From: Clostridiaceae bacterium
Lineage (GTDB): Bacteria > Bacillota > Clostridia > Oscillospirales > Acutalibacteraceae
Assembly (NCBI GenBank): GCA_016293225.1
Contig: JAEDEQ010000003.1
Coordinates: 1 to 59,855, forward strand
Direction: 5' to 3'
Length of the DNA: 59,855 nucleotides
Shown here: piece after piece, positions 49,825-56,756 of the stretch
Position numbering within the stretch: position 1 is the first letter of the stretch
How the letters are laid out: every line of letters begins with the position of its first letter
Position numbers and translations under genes: made by a program
Notes under the pieces: generated by a model
What the model saw: only the letters and a program-made list of their open reading frames with translations
What the model was told of the DNA's origin: nothing
Database searches by the model: none

Positions 49825-49858
49825 GTATTCACAGGTCAAATCCCTTGTGAATACTCAA
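49814..49858 (-). terminator. Perfect 13-bp stem-loop with T-tract on minus strand
   Basis: TTGAGTATTCACA/TGTGAATACTCAA followed by T7 on the minus strand. No minus-strand gene lies directly upstream, so it may be left over from the element whose fragments surround it. Confidence 0.6.
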
Positions 49859-49954
49859 TATGGTACGGATGTTCATAACACAAGTAGTTCTCCGGTAATA
49901 CATATTCTATACTTCGTACTCTAATATATTTCCTCAGATATGGAGGAATACATA

Positions 49955-50233
49955 ATGTCAAATATCATTGAAGATTTCTATTATGGCAATATTGAGCCAC
50001 AAGAAGTCGATTCAGAATTAACACCTAAACTCAAGAAGAAATTGAGTAGCCTTGCAGAGAAAGAAGAACAGCTTACCGCAAGGCTGACCGGTGAAGATAA
50101 GGAACTGTTTCAAAACTATGTCAGTGCTTACATTGAATTTTCAACTACAAGCAATGCTGATAGCTTTATATCAGGTTTCAGACTCGGAGCAAGATTTACA
50201 TACGATACATTTATTAAGAATACGAAAGGATGA
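49955..50233 (+). CDS. DUF6809-family protein
   Basis: 92 residues from the ATG at 49955 (GGAGG 8 bases upstream). The pattern IIEDFYYGNIEPQEVDSE..LTARLTGEDKELFQNYVSAYIEFSTTSNADSFISGFRLGARF matches DUF6809, small proteins common on clostridial conjugative and mobilisable elements. Function unknown. Its stop overlaps the start of the TnpV gene (ATGA). Confidence 0.8.
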   Translation: MSNIIEDFYYGNIEPQEVDSELTPKLKKKLSSLAEKEEQLTARLTGEDKELFQNYVSAYIEFSTTSNADSFISGFRLGARFTYDTFIKNTKG

Positions 50234-50610
50234 ATGCTACTATGAAAAACAATACAAATATTAAATACAGACAGGTTGGCGATTTCAACATACCTAACCT
50301 TATATTACCACCCGAAGAAGAAAATATTACTCTCGGCAAATGGGGTATGTTACATAAGGATTATCTTTTGAAACAAAAGAAGGTACTGTTTGCCATTCTG
50401 CTCACCGAAAGTAAACTTTATCAGCACTGTGCCGAGATTGAAAAGCAAGCAAAGCAGATGTTTGATACTCTTGTAGAACAGATAAAAGAAGCCGAGGATG
50501 TAACTGAGAAATTGAAAGAAGAAAATCAAATGGAATGGGTATGCCGTATACAAAATATTGAAGCGAGAATTAGTGAGCTGATATGTGAGAAGCTGATATA
50601 CAAGCAATGA
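50230..50610 (+). CDS. TnpV-family transposon-associated protein
   Basis: 126 residues. YRQVGDFNIPNLILPPEEENITLGKWGMLHKDYLL and ENQMEWVCRIQNIEARISELI are the TnpV pattern, first named in Tn4451-type mobilisable transposons. It overlaps the DUF6809 stop by 4 bases. An ATG at 50242 is an alternative start, with AAGGA about 10 bases upstream. No recombinase or other transposon gene is nearby, so this is a remnant of, or hitch-hiker on, a larger element. Confidence 0.82.
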   Translation: MNATMKNNTNIKYRQVGDFNIPNLILPPEEENITLGKWGMLHKDYLLKQKKVLFAILLTESKLYQHCAEIEKQAKQMFDTLVEQIKEAEDVTEKLKEENQMEWVCRIQNIEARISELICEKLIYKQ

Positions 50611-50612
50611 AG

Positions 50613-50646
50613 AAGAGGATATGCGATAAGCATCGCATATCCTCTT
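50613..50646. terminator. Perfect 15-bp stem-loop between convergent genes
   Basis: AAGAGGATATGCGAT/ATCGCATATCCTCTT with a 4-base loop. T-rich sequence flanks are short on both sides. A closely similar AGGATATGC hairpin occurs at 59558-59583, on the far side of the acidic-gene/helicase island. Confidence 0.65.
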
Positions 50647-50664
50647 AAACTTTATTCAATTAAT

Positions 50665-51270
50665 TTATACTTCGTGAATTGTAACATTCCAGATATGATG
50701 TCTTGAAACAGTTCCTGTTCTGCTGTTATAGTAAAAATCATCTTCGCAATCATTATATTTATACTCGTCATATGTATCTTCGTCTATTGAATCATCAACA
50801 ATATATGTATTACAAAATGATTCGTAAGAATCATCGTCGGTGTTCATCATCTGAACCAAAGGAGCAAGTGCTACAGTATCAACACCGACTTCTGTCTTAA
50901 ATTCAATTTTACCATCTTCATAGGTTGCTATCATATAACTTTCACAACCTTCTCCTCCGCTTTCACTAATGCAGGTTGATTCTATAACCCACTTGGCTTT
51001 AGGAACCGCCTTCGCAATAAGCAGACAAAAATCCACCTTGGGTTCAAGATAATTTTCACCAAATATATTTTTTGCCGCAGAATTATCTGTATAAATGATT
51101 CTTGTTAATTCTTTTGTACGAAATGCTTTACCGTCCCGTGTTTGGAAAATTTTGTCATAGTCTGCTTTGTCGATATTCTCTATTTCACATAAAACAGTTA
51201 ATATTTCATCAAGATATTTGTTACGATTTCTCCCTGTCATACTTAATGACCATTCACACGATGCGCTCAT
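50665..51270 (-). CDS. Acidic array protein 1, unrecognised
   Basis: 201 residues, strongly acidic, with a C-terminal Asp/Glu/Tyr-rich stretch (DDSIDEDTYDEYKYNDCEDDFYY). No signal peptide, membrane segment or known motif. The middle (AKAVPKAKWVIESTCISESG..ATYEDGKIEFKTE) faintly recalls small alpha/beta proteins of the phage Api92-like group, but that is weak. SD AGGAGG precedes the ATG. It is expressed from repeat block 1 (spacer 13 bp) and ends near the 15-bp hairpin at 50.6 kb. First of five same-strand genes sharing the upstream block. Confidence 0.75.
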   Translation of the reverse strand: MSASCEWSLSMTGRNRNKYLDEILTVLCEIENIDKADYDKIFQTRDGKAFRTKELTRIIYTDNSAAKNIFGENYLEPKVDFCLLIAKAVPKAKWVIESTCISESGGEGCESYMIATYEDGKIEFKTEVGVDTVALAPLVQMMNTDDDSYESFCNTYIVDDSIDEDTYDEYKYNDCEDDFYYNSRTGTVSRHHIWNVTIHEV

Positions 51271-51295
51271 ATATAATCCTCCTAAATTAAACTGT

Positions 51296-51370
51296 AAATA
51301 TTATATATGTATACCAAAAGTCAACAGTTTTGTATAAAACAACAAAATGGCGGCGAATTGAATCGACACC
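51296..51370 (-). promoter_or_regulatory. Repeat promoter block 1 (TA-tract spacer 13 bp)
   Basis: -35 TTGACT (51319-51324) and TATAAT (51300-51305) with a 13-bp spacer containing an interrupted TA tract. The inverted repeat GGTGTCGA..TCGCCGCC at 51349-51370 has mismatches in this copy. Drives acidic gene 1. Confidence 0.75.
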
Positions 51371-51468
51371 TTTTAAAAATAACTATACACCTTAACGGAA
51401 AGATTATACCATTATGCCTGTACATCTTTCTTTGGTTTTATGACATTTCCTGTAATTCCAAAGAATGC

Positions 51469-51915
51469 TCATTCATCGTAATCTTCATCATCGTCATAAC
51501 AATCGAACAGTAATTTTTGTGGACACTCGTCATATATTTCTTCGGCTCCTTTATAATGCTCAAAATTTCCATCTCCAAGTTCTTCTTCATATCCTTCAAC
51601 CGTCCAGTTACAAAGAACTTCCAAACCGAACAACACAGCTCTATCTTTGACTGTTGAAGAATAATATCCAATGCCAAAATCTTCTAATTCGTCAAAGTCT
51701 TCAGGTATTTCTACGGGTTGCGGATTATCTTCCGGCACACAATACATATCCATTCCCCATTTGCATGAGCCTTCAAAGAAAAGATTGTAACTATCATCTG
51801 TGCCACTTTCATCTAAAATTTCTTTGTATTCAAGATATTTAGTTGAATAATAAAACGCATAACAAGCATTCTTCTTGCCTTTAACAATCACCTTAAAATC
51901 ACAAATATCAGCCAT
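51469..51915 (-). CDS. Acidic array protein 2, unrecognised
   Basis: 148 residues, very acidic, ending in a Cys/Asp/Glu run (DCYDDDEDYDE). It begins ADICDFKVIVKGKKNACYAFYYSTKYLEYKEI, which predicts a small beta/alpha fold, and contains a FFEGSCKWGMDMYC segment. No family recognised. SD AAGGAGG upstream; promoter block 2 (spacer 15 bp). About 100 bases separate its stop from block 1 and hold nothing recognisable. Confidence 0.75.
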   Translation of the reverse strand: MADICDFKVIVKGKKNACYAFYYSTKYLEYKEILDESGTDDSYNLFFEGSCKWGMDMYCVPEDNPQPVEIPEDFDELEDFGIGYYSSTVKDRAVLFGLEVLCNWTVEGYEEELGDGNFEHYKGAEEIYDECPQKLLFDCYDDDEDYDE

Positions 51916-51942
51916 ATTTATTTCCTCCTTAATTTAGCTTAT

Positions 51943-52019
51943 AAATATTATATATATATATATCAAAAGTCAATAGTTTTGTATAAAACAACAAAATGGT
52001 GTCGAATTGAATCGACACC
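51943..52019 (-). promoter_or_regulatory. Repeat promoter block 2 (TA-tract spacer 15 bp)
   Basis: TTGACT (51968-51973) and TATAAT (51947-51952) separated by a 15-bp run that is almost pure TA. Upstream lies the inverted repeat GGTGTCGA/TCGACACC (51998-52019) followed by ATTTTGTTGTTTT, which can terminate transcripts of acidic gene 3. Confidence 0.8.
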
Positions 52020-52046
52020 AAAAAAATTAAGCATCAACACAGATTA

Positions 52047-52457
52047 TTAAAAATCTAGTTCATCGAAATCTTCAAACTCTTCCATAAAGTCTTCTTCCGA
52101 TTCATTCTCAACTTCCCATTCTAATTGACCACCGGATAATTTGAATTTATAGTAACATGAACCGGAATAACTGTTGTATAAATCATAATAACCACTCAGT
52201 GATGTTCCCGGATGAGATTTGGCAATTGCCTCTATTAACTCTCTTAAAACAGGATTGTATTCATCATGATCAACATGGGTATCACTGAACACATGTATTC
52301 TTTCTTCCTCTTTGTCACAAACGAGATCTTTAACCCAAAAATCAAAACCTTCAGGTTTATATTCCAAAGTATTAAAATAGTTTTTTACTGTCTCGGATAT
52401 TTTGTCGAATTCTTCAATCGCAATGTCCGAAATACTTAATGATGAGCAAATTTGCAT
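52047..52457 (-). CDS. Acidic array protein 3, unrecognised
   Basis: 136 residues. The central part VFSDTHVDHDEYNPVLRELIEAIAKSHPG and SYSGSCYYKFKLSGGQLEWEVE suggests an alpha/beta fold. The tail is almost wholly acidic (ESEEDFMEEFEDFDELDF). No known motif, no export signal. SD AAGGAGG; promoter block 3 (spacer 13 bp). Confidence 0.75.
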   Translation of the reverse strand: MQICSSLSISDIAIEEFDKISETVKNYFNTLEYKPEGFDFWVKDLVCDKEEERIHVFSDTHVDHDEYNPVLRELIEAIAKSHPGTSLSGYYDLYNSYSGSCYYKFKLSGGQLEWEVENESEEDFMEEFEDFDELDF

Positions 52458-52483
52458 ACCATTTCCTCCTTATTATAGCTTGT

Positions 52484-52558
52484 AAATATTATATATATAT
52501 ATCAAAAGTCAATGGTTTTGTATAAAATAACAAAATGGTGTCGAACTGAATCGACACC
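52484..52558 (-). promoter_or_regulatory. Repeat promoter block 3 (TA-tract spacer 13 bp)
   Basis: TTGACT (52507-52512), TATAAT (52488-52493), 13-bp TA-rich spacer. The inverted repeat GGTGTCGA/TCGACACC lies at 52537-52558. Confidence 0.8.
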
Positions 52559-52629
52559 AAAAAGAATATAATACAAGAAATACATAGTGCTATTTTATTT
52601 TTTGCTTTAAATTTATAGGTTTATTTACA

Positions 52630-53103
52630 TTAGATTTTTAAATTGCTGTCATCTTCCCACTGCGCCTTGATTGTAAAAGCATATTCTAATGAACATTCTT
52701 CACCGCTATCATAATCTTCATACGAGTATTCAAAAGGCTCATCAGGGAAGAAGATTTCGCCCTCTAATTCTTCAGAATAAATAGAAACATATTCGTTTGC
52801 ATAAGCATTAAAGATTTCGTGCTCATTACTGCCATAGTCTTTAAACGCGATAACATCTGTATAGCTTTCTTCCGGATGGACAAGTATAGCATATTTTATG
52901 TTTTTATACTTTAATAAAGGTAACATATCAAACTCTTCAACATAGGGATCTTCTAATTCGATTTTAAGTGTAACTATATTGTCAGAGATGATTTTCTCTT
53001 CATGGATGTGAACAGACCATCCAGATTCTTTTAAAGCAGCATTAATGTCTGCTTTGACGCCTTTAATTGCCATTGTTCTACAATAACTATAATTTGCATT
53101 CAT
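52630..53103 (-). CDS. Acidic array protein 4, unrecognised
   Basis: 157 residues, acidic (EEFDMLPLL; EGEIFFPDEPFEYSYEDYDSGEE). The N-terminal half (VKADINAALKESGWSVHIHEE..NIVTLKIELEDPYVEEF) looks like an alpha-beta-beta unit. No recognised family. SD AAGGAGG; promoter block 4 (spacer 19 bp). Confidence 0.75.
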   Translation of the reverse strand: MNANYSYCRTMAIKGVKADINAALKESGWSVHIHEEKIISDNIVTLKIELEDPYVEEFDMLPLLKYKNIKYAILVHPEESYTDVIAFKDYGSNEHEIFNAYANEYVSIYSEELEGEIFFPDEPFEYSYEDYDSGEECSLEYAFTIKAQWEDDSNLKI

Positions 53104-53129
53104 AATATTTCCTCCTTAAATTAAGTTGT

Positions 53130-53210
53130 AAATATTATATATATATATATATATCAAAAGTCAACAATTTTGGATAAAACAGCAAAATGGTGTCGAATTG
53201 AATCGACACC
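53130..53210 (-). promoter_or_regulatory. Repeat promoter block 4 (TA-tract spacer 19 bp)
   Basis: TTGACT (53159-53164), TATAAT (53134-53139), 19-bp spacer with the longest TA tract of the five. Inverted repeat at 53189-53210. Confidence 0.8.
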
Positions 53211-53297
53211 ATAAAACTTTAGCGACAGAAACTATATAACATATAGCTCAATAACAAGGATATTCAATTAACCTGCATATTCATACTTGTTTTTATA

Positions 53298-53555
53298 TTA
53301 GAAGCAAAAATCCATATTGTCTTCTATTAATTTCTCTATCTCGTCCGACTTTGCACCAATCATAGATAAACAGCCGCGAGCATCTCCAGTTCCCCACTCT
53401 GCACACATATGACCGACCATAATATCCAACCCATCAAAGGCATCATCAGGATAAATTCCTTCTATTTCTGCTTCCCATTCTTCAGGGACACCACCCTGCA
53501 TGTCTAAAAAATTTCTCAATTCGCTATAAATGTCATTTCTTCTTTGTTTTTCCAT
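53298..53555 (-). CDS. Acidic array protein 5, unrecognised
   Basis: 85 residues, acidic and Cys-containing (GVPEEWEAEIEGIYPDDAFDGLDIMVGHMCAEWGTGDARGCLSMIG). No motif known to me. It is the gene of the array nearest the helicase operon. SD AGGAGG; promoter block 5, which has the ideal 17-bp spacer, so it may be the one currently in the ON state (inference). Confidence 0.7.
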   Translation of the reverse strand: MEKQRRNDIYSELRNFLDMQGGVPEEWEAEIEGIYPDDAFDGLDIMVGHMCAEWGTGDARGCLSMIGAKSDEIEKLIEDNMDFCF

Positions 53556-53587
53556 AATTTTATTTCCTCCTAAAATTTACCTGTAAA

Positions 53588-53665
53588 CATAGTATATATA
53601 TATATATATCAAAAGTCAATATTTTCAGGTAGAAAAGTAAAATGGTGCCGAATAGAATCGACACC
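53588..53665 (-). promoter_or_regulatory. Repeat promoter block 5 (TA-tract spacer 17 bp)
   Basis: TTGACT (53614-53619) and TATACT (53591-53596) with a 17-bp TA spacer. The inverted repeat GGTGTCGA..TCGGCACC (53644-53665) lies 23 bases after the helicase stop and can serve as that operon's terminator. Confidence 0.8.
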
Positions 53666-53687
53666 ATATAAAATAAACCATATACCT

Positions 53688-55544
53688 TTACAACAATTTT
53701 CTGAACACCAATTCAAGATCCTCGTCACTTGTCGGCATAACCTCAAGTGCGTGATTTTCAATGGCGTCATACATTATCTGCTCTTTTTCTTTCAGTCTGT
53801 CATATACTGCTTCATCAAGGGACCAGTCACCATCATCTGTATGGTACATAAGCTCCATAAAGTGATACTGCGTATACTGACCGTCAGGGAGACCAAGACG
53901 GTGTATACGGTCCTTTGACTGAAGAAGGTGTACAAGGTTATAGCTGTACTCAAAATAAATAGCATCGTGACAAACCTTGTGCAGCGACACCGATTCTGCA
54001 AGGGTGTGAGGATTTGTGATAAGCACCTGAATCTCTCCGTTTTTGAAATCATCAATAAGATTCTGTCTTTCTTCAAGCGGTACTTCACCGAAGATGCAAC
54101 AGGTTTTTATGCCAAGATTTTCAAGCTCCCTTGATATTCGCTTTATTGAATCAACGAATATGCACCAGATGACTACCGTCTTGCCTCCATCTGTAAGCTT
54201 TCTTGTGAGGTTTATGCATTCTTTGAATTTAGTGGATTTCTCTGCATTTTCAATAAGCTCCTTAACCTCGTCAGAATAATCTGCATAGTCAATTTGAGCG
54301 GTTTCAACACTGTCATCAAGAAGATAAGCAAACTCAGCGATGTCCATTGAACGAAGAAGCATTCTCGGATCGCTTTCAAGCTGCATAAGTCTTACAAGAA
54401 GAGCCAGCTTATTGTTACGGTACTTCATTTTCAGTATCTGCATAAGCCTGTCCTCATCTGCTGATGCAGAAGACATATACACCGTATCTTCGTTGGCTGC
54501 AGGAACTCCTAACTGATTTTTTGTTGTACGGCAGAAGAATGGCTGAATTTTGTTGTTTACCGCTTCGACTTCCGAAGGCGACGGATTTCTAAGCATTGGG
54601 ACAGAAAAGTCAAAGAATACATCATATTCATCAGGAAACAAAATATGCAGAAGGTTATAAACATCAAGATAGCTGTTAGGAATAGGCGTACCTGTCATTG
54701 CAATAACATATGATGCTGATTCTGCAAGCTTCAAAGAGTGTGATGCATATTCTCCGCCTACACTTTTAACCTTATGTACTTCGTCGAAAACAAGAAGCGT
54801 GTTTTCTTTGATAATATTTATGAGAGCATCCTCAACACCTGCAACCGATTCATAGTTGACAAGTATAAGATTTGCGTTTCCCGATTCATAAAGAAGGCCC
54901 ATTCTTCTTTCGCGAGATGTTCTGTAATTATCGCAATGGATATTAAACACATTAAGTTTATCCTTGCTGCCAAAACAGGCTTTGAATTCATCGATCCACG
55001 AGCCAAATGCGTTTTTAGGACAAACAACTACAATTCTTTTGACAAGCTCTTTGCTTTTAAGATAAGCATAAACACCTAATACAGAAGCAGTTTTTCCTGA
55101 ACCTGGGACAGAGAAATTCGCACTTTTCTGCATCGCACACATAAAGAATGAATCCCACATCTGCTGATGTCTCAAAGGCCTTACCATCACCTCGTTAACA
55201 ACATCGGCATAGCTGTTAAACTTTTCTGTCAGCTTTTCGTCCTTGCTTTTAATTTCCGTGCCCAATCTGGAACGTTTATCAATATAAATCTCTTTCTGAT
55301 CAATGTATGATGAAAGCGCCTCTGATACAATAATATTGCTTTGCTTTTTCAAACAGAGTGATATTATTTTTTTATAGTCAAGGTATGTAAGAGACGGTTT
55401 GAAACGGATAATGTTTCCTTCAATACTACCTACATATCTTTTAAGTGAAATTTTATAGAATGCACTTAAAGTGAAGGAATCAATTTCTGTTTCCGGTACA
55501 TACAAAAACAAACCGTTATCATAATCGAAATTCCACTGAGACAT
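53688..55544 (-). CDS. SNF2-family DNA helicase/translocase
   Basis: 618 residues. SNF2 motifs: RPLRHQQ Q-like motif (about 122-128), Walker A VPGSGKTAS (146-154), DEVH box (254-257), TGTP (284-287), and a C-terminal helicase lobe with TNPHTLAESVSLHKV and QSKDRIHRLG arginine finger. The 120-residue N-terminal part is of unknown fold. SNF2 translocases move on double-stranded DNA and are common in defence and modification systems (DISARM, type I-like). Start ATG overlaps the ParB-like stop (TAATG) and has AAGGAG 8 bases upstream. Last gene of the three-gene operon. Confidence 0.9.
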   Translation of the reverse strand: MSQWNFDYDNGLFLYVPETEIDSFTLSAFYKISLKRYVGSIEGNIIRFKPSLTYLDYKKIISLCLKKQSNIIVSEALSSYIDQKEIYIDKRSRLGTEIKSKDEKLTEKFNSYADVVNEVMVRPLRHQQMWDSFFMCAMQKSANFSVPGSGKTASVLGVYAYLKSKELVKRIVVVCPKNAFGSWIDEFKACFGSKDKLNVFNIHCDNYRTSRERRMGLLYESGNANLILVNYESVAGVEDALINIIKENTLLVFDEVHKVKSVGGEYASHSLKLAESASYVIAMTGTPIPNSYLDVYNLLHILFPDEYDVFFDFSVPMLRNPSPSEVEAVNNKIQPFFCRTTKNQLGVPAANEDTVYMSSASADEDRLMQILKMKYRNNKLALLVRLMQLESDPRMLLRSMDIAEFAYLLDDSVETAQIDYADYSDEVKELIENAEKSTKFKECINLTRKLTDGGKTVVIWCIFVDSIKRISRELENLGIKTCCIFGEVPLEERQNLIDDFKNGEIQVLITNPHTLAESVSLHKVCHDAIYFEYSYNLVHLLQSKDRIHRLGLPDGQYTQYHFMELMYHTDDGDWSLDEAVYDRLKEKEQIMYDAIENHALEVMPTSDEDLELVFRKLL

Positions 55545-56752
55545 TATAATTGCTCCTTGATACTGTCAATAGTTTCAGACAGACGGTCAAGCTGTCTTCT
55601 TAAACGCTGAATTTCGCTGTCATTCATCTTTGAAAGAATATTTACGTCTATACTTTCGAGGAATGTTGTTGCTTTTTCTGCAAGCTGAATGGGTCTGTTT
55701 CTTGTATCGTTTTTCTTTACCTTAGTAAGAGCTTTTTCGACCGATCTTTCCATTTCCTGATTAAGCTCGTCGTTGCTTCTTAAAACATCACGGATAACGG
55801 TAGTATTTACCTTTCCGACTTCAGGTAAAATTTCTATAGCCTTTGCAGCCAATTCTTTTTGTTCTTCAAGGAATTCTTCCTGATATGAGGTGCCGATAAT
55901 ACTTTTGAAATTTCTTATAAATCTTGAAATATCGCCCGTTGTTTGTATGAGAAGATTATTGAAAACGCTAATTTTAAGATCTTCTTGCTCATCTTCGGTT
56001 TTGCATTTTTTCAAAAGCTTATGGAGCTCTTCGAGAACAGAGTAAACCTGAAGATCTCTTGCAATGTAAAACTGCTTGGGAGCATTTATAAATTCAAGAA
56101 ATTCAATCATAAGATTTGCAAGATCTACTTTCTTTTTTACCTCTGCAAGGGATTCGTTCGTGCTTTTAGCATACTCTTCTTCGGAAAGCAGTTTGCTATC
56201 AACGATGTCGTTATAGACACCAACAAGTCTGTCGATAGTACTGTACTCAACCTTGCTTTCCTCGCCGTGCTGAATTGCAAGCTCCAGCATTTTAATCTGC
56301 TTTGCACTGCTTTCGTAGTTTCTGTCAAGAATAACAGTTTCAAAATACGTAAAACGGTCATTCTTGTTTGCAAGTCTTCTAAGGCAGGTAAAACGGCGGT
56401 TACCGTCAATTATTCTGCCATCAGCCAGTATAACGCCGGGCTCACGCTGGTCAACAAGTTCGATATTTGTCTGTGTTTTCTTAATGGCTTCTGGGTTGCT
56501 TTCAACAATAAACTTTTCAATTATTTCATTATATTCTTCTCTGTTTGTAAGATCGGGGGCTTTTCCGTCATTCTGAGATTTATATTGGCTCATCCATGTT
56601 GCAATTCTATCATTCTGATCGTTATAAAAAAGACAGTCCAGACGCACTTTGAATACAGGATATGCTGTTGTTATACCGTCGACAGTCAGTTTTCGTGTCA
56701 TTGTTGTTCTTACTACAAGCTTTTGTTCCAAGCCTTCCTTTAATAAATTCAT
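55544..56752 (-). CDS. ParB/sulfiredoxin-fold DNA-binding or NTPase protein
   Basis: 402 residues from the ATG at 56752 (AGGAGG 9 bases upstream, overlapping the end of the preceding gene). The core ILADGRIIDGNRRFTCLRRL (about 107-126) is the ParB/Srx GxxR-type motif, in the variant seen in DGQHR/DndB- and DUF-type proteins rather than chromosomal ParB. The second half is helical, with a C-terminal coiled coil (SEIQRLRRQLDRLSETIDSIKEQL region). Roles in this fold include CTP or ATP hydrolysis, nicking and DNA binding. It is translated between the alpha-CTD protein and the SNF2 helicase. Confidence 0.78.
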   Translation of the reverse strand: MNLLKEGLEQKLVVRTTMTRKLTVDGITTAYPVFKVRLDCLFYNDQNDRIATWMSQYKSQNDGKAPDLTNREEYNEIIEKFIVESNPEAIKKTQTNIELVDQREPGVILADGRIIDGNRRFTCLRRLANKNDRFTYFETVILDRNYESSAKQIKMLELAIQHGEESKVEYSTIDRLVGVYNDIVDSKLLSEEEYAKSTNESLAEVKKKVDLANLMIEFLEFINAPKQFYIARDLQVYSVLEELHKLLKKCKTEDEQEDLKISVFNNLLIQTTGDISRFIRNFKSIIGTSYQEEFLEEQKELAAKAIEILPEVGKVNTTVIRDVLRSNDELNQEMERSVEKALTKVKKNDTRNRPIQLAEKATTFLESIDVNILSKMNDSEIQRLRRQLDRLSETIDSIKEQL

Positions 56753-56756
56753 ACTA

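Noticed and set aside
51296..53665. Integron attC sites or a CRISPR array
   Set aside because: The repeated blocks lack attC core sites and no integron integrase is seen; each block carries its own promoter, and the intervals are genes, not short spacers.
55943..56743. Plus-strand open frame of 266 codons
   Set aside because: Antisense to the ParB-like gene in a low-G+C region; its Phe/Asn-rich translation is typical of a shadow frame.
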